Assembly: GCF_023856365.1 (NCBI RefSeq)
Contig: NC_064554.1
Coordinates: 2,905,001 to 2,969,000, forward strand
Source: Brienomyrus brachyistius
Lineage: Eukaryota > Chordata > Actinopteri > Osteoglossiformes > Mormyridae
DNA length: 64,000 bases
Reading direction: 5' to 3'
How positions within the stretch are numbered: position 1 is the stretch's first letter; each line of letters starts with the position of its first letter. A program made the translations under genes and the position numbers. Shown piece after piece: positions 59,839 to 64,000 of the stretch. The notes beneath the pieces were generated by a model. The model was given only the letters and a program-made list of their open reading frames with translations. It searched no databases and was not told the DNA's origin.

Positions 59839-61662
59839 CTGTCAAAGGACAATTACCCTCCTTACTCCAGTTCACCCAGAGATACCTATTCAAGGTCTTT
59901 CACTGGGATTGGTGTTTTTCTTGCATTCTATTTCTTAATGGGTGAAACCACAGCCAAAAGTCTTCCATACACTTTCTTAGCAGGGCGGTGGTGTGAATTA
60001 CCGCTCACTGTATATCTCTCCTGCCCTTTTTGGCCCTTTTTTGTGTTGAGCGATGTTGCTCCTGGGAACCGACAGGATGGCTGATTTGATTCCACCTGGG
60101 ACCCGGGAAGATGCGAGATTGGCATCTTTTGCCAGCAGTAAAAAACGAGCAATGGCTCTCATCGCAAGCTGCAAGAGATTTGTGCCGAGGCATCTGACCA
60201 TTCCTGGTCCACTCAAGCAGCTAGTGGCCAAGCAGAGATGATGACAGACCACACCATGATGACTGCTTGATAATCTTTTTTAAGCAGGCATTTTCCCAGG
60301 TGAATTAGTGAGAGGAAAAAGCTGACGCTTGCAGGTGATTCACCTGAAGGCCTGTGGGATTAATGACGGCACGTCAACAGTGAAAGTGGAGAGACACCCA
60401 CATCGCAATGAGATGCTGACTGTTGGCATTCTGTGTACGGCTACACACTCCATCTACAGGGAACACGTAGCATATACGAGATACATACTCAAAGAAAACA
60501 TCTGTGGCAGATCTATGTAATGTATATTTGTCTGACAATCTGCCAAAATAGGTTTTTGCTTGTAAAAACTCAATTAGAGAGTCGGTTGGTGATCAGTTTA
60601 AATGAAAAGAATATTAGTGTAAAATATAAAATATCCCTGCAATGTAACACAGATCTTATGAAAAAGACCTACAACTGGCTGATTGTCTTGGCAACCACAC
60701 ACTTCAGAAAATAAGGCATTTCTTTTGGGGTAAAAAAACAATCATGTAAGTTCCTGGATTCCTCAGTCGGCTTGGCTATGAATTGTGATATGCTCTCTTT
60801 CCAGTGACTGGAAAACAGTATCTGTCCCATAGTTGGAATGGAAAATATAGAAGATTAAGATACTTTAACGTACTCATGTGATTACCTGCAAACCACCTTC
60901 CTACCTCAGGCTATAGAGAAATCAGTTCTCCTGCAGGCTTCCAGTAGGAATCCTAGAGAAGCAACTGAAATATATATTTTAAAGCCTCTGTCCTAGCCAA
61001 TATAGAGAGGGCAAGGGGCATTTTAAGTTTGAATGCCTTCAGAAAGCACTGCAGTCTGACCCCCTGATGAAGGTATATGCCTTGGTGTTTTATTAATGTG
61101 ACAGTATTGGAGCTGTGGGTTATAGTGGGTGTGAAGTAAAAACCTGGAAATCAATACTTTAACACAGTGTTTCCCAACATGGTTTTTGGGGACCCTCAGA
61201 CAGTCCATGTCTTTGCACCCTCCTAGCTCCACATTTTTGCTCCTAGTGAGAGATGGGAGGCAGCAAAAACATGGACTAGGGCTCCCTGAGGACTGGGTTA
61301 GGAAACACTGACTTAACACTTTTTTATGACGATTTTGGGCCTCAAATAGGTCTGCTTGGCTAAACCTGTTGAGAAAGGTATAATATTGTAACTTGTACTG
61401 TAACAGCAGTGAATCGATGCACCATGTGCGTGTCAGACTGCAGTCTGAGGTTTCATCATCTCATTTCGCGTTTCTGCAAAAACACGCTGGATGTATTGGG
61501 TACCTGGCACTTTTTCACTGCGACTTTATTAGGATTTCATCCTTATAAATCATCCTGTGTCTAATTCCTTATTCACTCCCATTAAAATATAACTGAACAG
61601 CAAGTCCAGTACTTTGGGTACTTTGGGTGCGGTTTGAAACCCCCACACTGGTATTTGACATG
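59839..61662 (+). other. Kir gene 3' flank
   Basis: Presumed 3' UTR and spacer. No clear AATAAA was found soon after the stop. A hAT-like MITE lies at 61165-61310. Nothing else recognised. Confidence 0.45.
61165..61310. mobile_element. hAT-like MITE
   Basis: A 146-bp element with inverted ends CAGTGTTTCCCAAC and GGAAACACTG, carrying GCAAAAACATGGACT. The flanks are CTTTAACA and ACTTAACA, a near-match 8-bp duplication explained by one small change. Confidence 0.75.
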
Positions 61663-63233
61663 CAACCCCAAATCAGAAAAAGCTGGGATGGTATGTAAAA
61701 TGAAAACAGTACTTTGTTAAATTATCTTTACCTGTATTACATTGAAAACAATACAACAACACATTATTTAATGTGTTCCTCGTGAATTTTATTGTTTTTC
61801 TCAAAATAAACACGTATTTCAATTTTGGTTCTTGCAACACATTTCAAAAAAAGTTGGGACAGGAGCAATTTAGGGCTGGTAATGAGGTAAATTGGGTTAA
61901 ATAATGATGTGATTTAAAGCAGGTGATGTCAACAGGTGATTGTAATTATGATTCGGTACAAAAGCAGCATCCAAGAAAGGTGTAGTCCTTTAAGAGCAAA
62001 GATGGGCCGAGGATTGCCAGTTTGCCAACAAATACGTGAGAAAGTTTTTAAACATTTCAATAATTATGTTCCTCAAAGAAATATAGGAAGAGATTTGGAT
62101 ATTTCACCTTCAACAGTGCATAACATAGTTAAAAGATTCAAGGAATCTGGAGGAATTTCAGTGCGTAAAGGACAAGGGCACAAGCCTAAGCTGAAATACC
62201 GTGGTCTCCGATCCCTCAGGCGGCACTGCATCAAGAATCATCATTCGTCTATAAGCGATATGACCACATGGGCTCAGGACTACATTGGTAATACTTTGTC
62301 AAGTACCACAATACGTAGTTACATCCACAAATGCCAGTTAAAACTGTACTGTGCCAAAAGGAAGCCCCATGTTAACAGTGTCCAGAAGCGCCGTCGGCTT
62401 CTCTGGGCTCGGAGGCATCTGGGTTGGACCATCACACAGTGGAAACGTGTACTGTGGTCAGATGAATCAGTATTTCAGGTATATTTTGTGAGAAATGGAT
62501 GCTGTGTGCTCCAGACCAAAGAAAAGGATCATTCAGACTGTTTCTAGCAACAAGTCCAAAAGCCGGGGTCTGTCATGGTATGGGGTTGTGTCAGTGCCCT
62601 TGGCAAAGGTAACTTGCAGTTCTGTGATGGCACCACTAATGCTGAAAAGTACATGGGGATTTTGGAGCACAATATGCTGCCTTCAAGAAGACATCTTTTC
62701 CAGGGACGCCCATGCGTATTTCAACAAGACAATGCGAAACCACATTCTGCACAATTTACAAAGTCCTGGCTGCGGAGGAAGAGGGTACGGGTACTTGACT
62801 GGCCTGCCTGCAGTCCCGACCTGTCTCCAATAGAGAATGAGTGGCGTATTTTGAAGCTCAATATACGACAACGGAGACTCCGTACTGTTGCCCACCTTAA
62901 GACTTATTTGCAGGAAGAATGGGACAAAATTACACCTGAAACACTTCATCACTTGGTGTCTTCAGTCCCTGAACGTCTTAAGTGTTGTGAAAAGGAATGG
63001 CAACATTACAGAGTGGTAAATGCTTTACTGTCCCAACTTTTTTTTTGAAATGTGTTGCCAGAACCAAAATTGAAATACGTGTTTATTTTGAGAAAAACAA
63101 TAAAATTCATGAGGAACACATTAAATAATGTGCTGTTGTATTGTTTTCAATGTAATACAGGTCAAAGATAATTTAACAAAGTACTAATTTTCATTTTACA
63201 TACCGTCCCAAACTTTTTCCTCATTTGGGGTTG
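61663..63233 (+). mobile_element. Tc1-like transposon with long inverted repeats
   Basis: A 1571-bp element. The left repeat (61663-61861) and right repeat (about 63029-63233) are inverted copies of about 200 bp with few differences. Both start CAACCCCAAAT and end near AAAAGTTGGGACAG. The right repeat overlaps the last codons of the transposase. The expected TA duplication is not visible at the edges I chose, so the ends may be off by a few bases or mutated. Confidence 0.85.
62002..63048 (+). pseudogene. Tc1-like transposase with a single premature stop
   Basis: From ATG 62002 to the stop at 63048 there are 348 codons in one frame, broken only by TAG at 62545-62547. The N-terminal helix-turn-helix DNA-binding part is intact (ISPSTVHNIVKRF). 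The catalytic DDE triad is present: WSDES, QQDNAKPH and SPIENEW, with 34 residues between the second Asp and the Glu (DD34E). The second half could be made only by readthrough or internal initiation, so this copy is probably inactive. Few other lesions imply recent activity of the family. Confidence 0.9.
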
Positions 63234-63635
63234 TTGATTTATATGTAGTTTTAATTACTGCCTGCAGTCCTAAAATGAATAACAAAGCAACAAAGCAAAT
63301 GAATGACTAGCAGAAGAACACTATTCACGCCTTTACTTCTGCATACTCATTTTGTAACTGTGCGTTTCACTCTCAGCTTTTGAAGGTATTGACGTTTATA
63401 TATTAATATTTCAAGTCCAGATCTTGTCTTAAACACTCAAACCTCAGATAGTGTAGACTTGAATTTTAAAAAGCACTTTACTCCTTGTCTATACATGATT
63501 GTAAATAAATTAATATTTATTGTTTATTGAACATAGTATGATTATTACATCACCAAAAAACATCATATTAATACTTCTGCTTGTTGCATTTTGCTTGTTT
63601 TTTTCTTCCTGCATTTTACAATCTTATTCCCTGTG

Positions 63636-63698
63636 TTTTCCTTCGGAAACTGAAACGGTTTTCCTTCGGAAACTGAAACGGTTTTCCTTCAGAAACAG
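63636..63698. repeat. 23-bp tandem repeat, 2.7 copies
   Basis: Two identical units starting TTTTCCTTCGGAAACTGAAA at 63636 and 63659, and a partial third unit from 63682. Confidence 0.9.
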
Positions 63699-63705
63699 AT
63701 CATAT

Positions 63706-63719
63706 CCGCCCTCTAGTGG
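63706..63719 (-). promoter_or_regulatory. CTCF-like motif, downstream side of the Kir gene
   Basis: On the minus strand CCACTAGAGGGCGG matches the CTCF core. It is oriented opposite to the motif at 54621. Confidence 0.4.
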
Positions 63720-63757
63720 TGAATCAATTATTCCACTCATATCTCAGATTGGATGCT

Positions 63758-64000
63758 GTACATGCAAAGGTTTTCCACAGGGCTGTGGGTTACAGTGCTG
63801 CCTCTCACTTTCAGGATTTGGATCCCGATTTTTGTCTGTGTGTGTGGAGTTTGCATGGACTTTCCGTGTCACTAGGGTTCTCCTGATACTCCGGGTTCCT
63901 CCCGCAGTCCAAATACATGCAGTTGTAACTAAGTGTAACTGGTGTCTCTAAGTTGCCCTTCGTGTGTGTTTATGAGCCCTGCCATGGGCTGGCATCCCGT
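63758..64000 (+). mobile_element. Partial SINE at window edge
   Basis: Plus-strand relative of the 55035-55388 SINE: GGAGTTTGCATGGACTTTCC, ACTCCGGGTTCCTCCCGCAG and CATGGGCTGGCATCCCGT. It continues past the window. Confidence 0.7.

Larger units (their letters stand above)
63234..63757. other. Spacer right of the Tc1-like element
   Basis: AT-rich sequence with a 23-bp tandem repeat and a CTCF-like motif; no gene recognised. Confidence 0.5.

Noticed and set aside
62495..62833. Frameshift in the Tc1-like transposase
   Set aside because: The two main frames are in the same register (61936 and 62575 are both 1 modulo 3), so only a stop codon separates them.
1..64000. CRISPR arrays, operons, prophage or bacterial systems
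   Set aside because: No regular spaced repeats or operon-like gene packing; introns, SINEs and vertebrate genes show this is fish nuclear DNA.

Overview
The window is vertebrate nuclear DNA and almost certainly from a ray-finned fish. The genes are split by short introns with GT/AG junctions. CA, CT and TGAA microsatellites are common, and Tc1-like, hAT-like and Harbinger-like DNA elements sit beside a CR1/Rex-type LINE and tRNA-derived SINEs with GGAT tails. The gene order matches human chromosome 22q13: MEI1-CCDC134-SREBF2 in one orientation, and KCNJ4/KDELR3 divergent. I cannot name the species from sequence alone. A non-ostariophysan or early-branching teleost is possible but untested.

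Layout, left to right. The first coding exon of srebf2 (minus, 1049-1139) runs off the left edge, with a CCAAT/CRE-like/GC-box promoter region behind it. A GIMAP-type GTPase gene (minus, 2237-5172) follows, then ccdc134 (minus, six coding exons, 7118-9396) and mei1 (minus, thirty coding exons, 12854-26240). From 26.3 to 30.7 kb there is no recognised gene apart from mei1 promoter sequence. An ankfn1-like gene (plus, seventeen coding exons, 30784-39418) is followed by a second GIMAP-type GTPase (plus, 40681-41862), kdelr3 (minus, five exons, 43735-47055), an 11-kb gap, and an intact Kir2-type potassium channel gene, kcnj4-like (plus, 58369-59838). A Tc1-like transposon with one premature stop (61663-63233) lies near the right edge.

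I assembled all multi-exon models by hand. For ccdc134, mei1, ankfn1-like, kdelr3 and both GIMAP genes every junction keeps frame, and the predicted lengths (231, 1265, 1029, 215, 590 and 336 aa) fit their families where I know the family length. This is the strongest evidence for these models.

The genes are functionally unrelated housekeeping, meiotic, neuronal and immune genes held together by old synteny, not an operon or a dedicated system. The most unusual observations are: the two GIMAP genes bracketing the ccdc134-mei1-ankfn1-like segment; a GIMAP with a long alanine/glycine-rich hydrophobic C-terminus; a kdelr3 with a rewritten cytosolic tail; a minisatellite carrying mutated copies of a mei1 splice donor; and several retro- and DNA-element insertions with readable target-site duplications. 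I found no evidence for a wholly new biological system.
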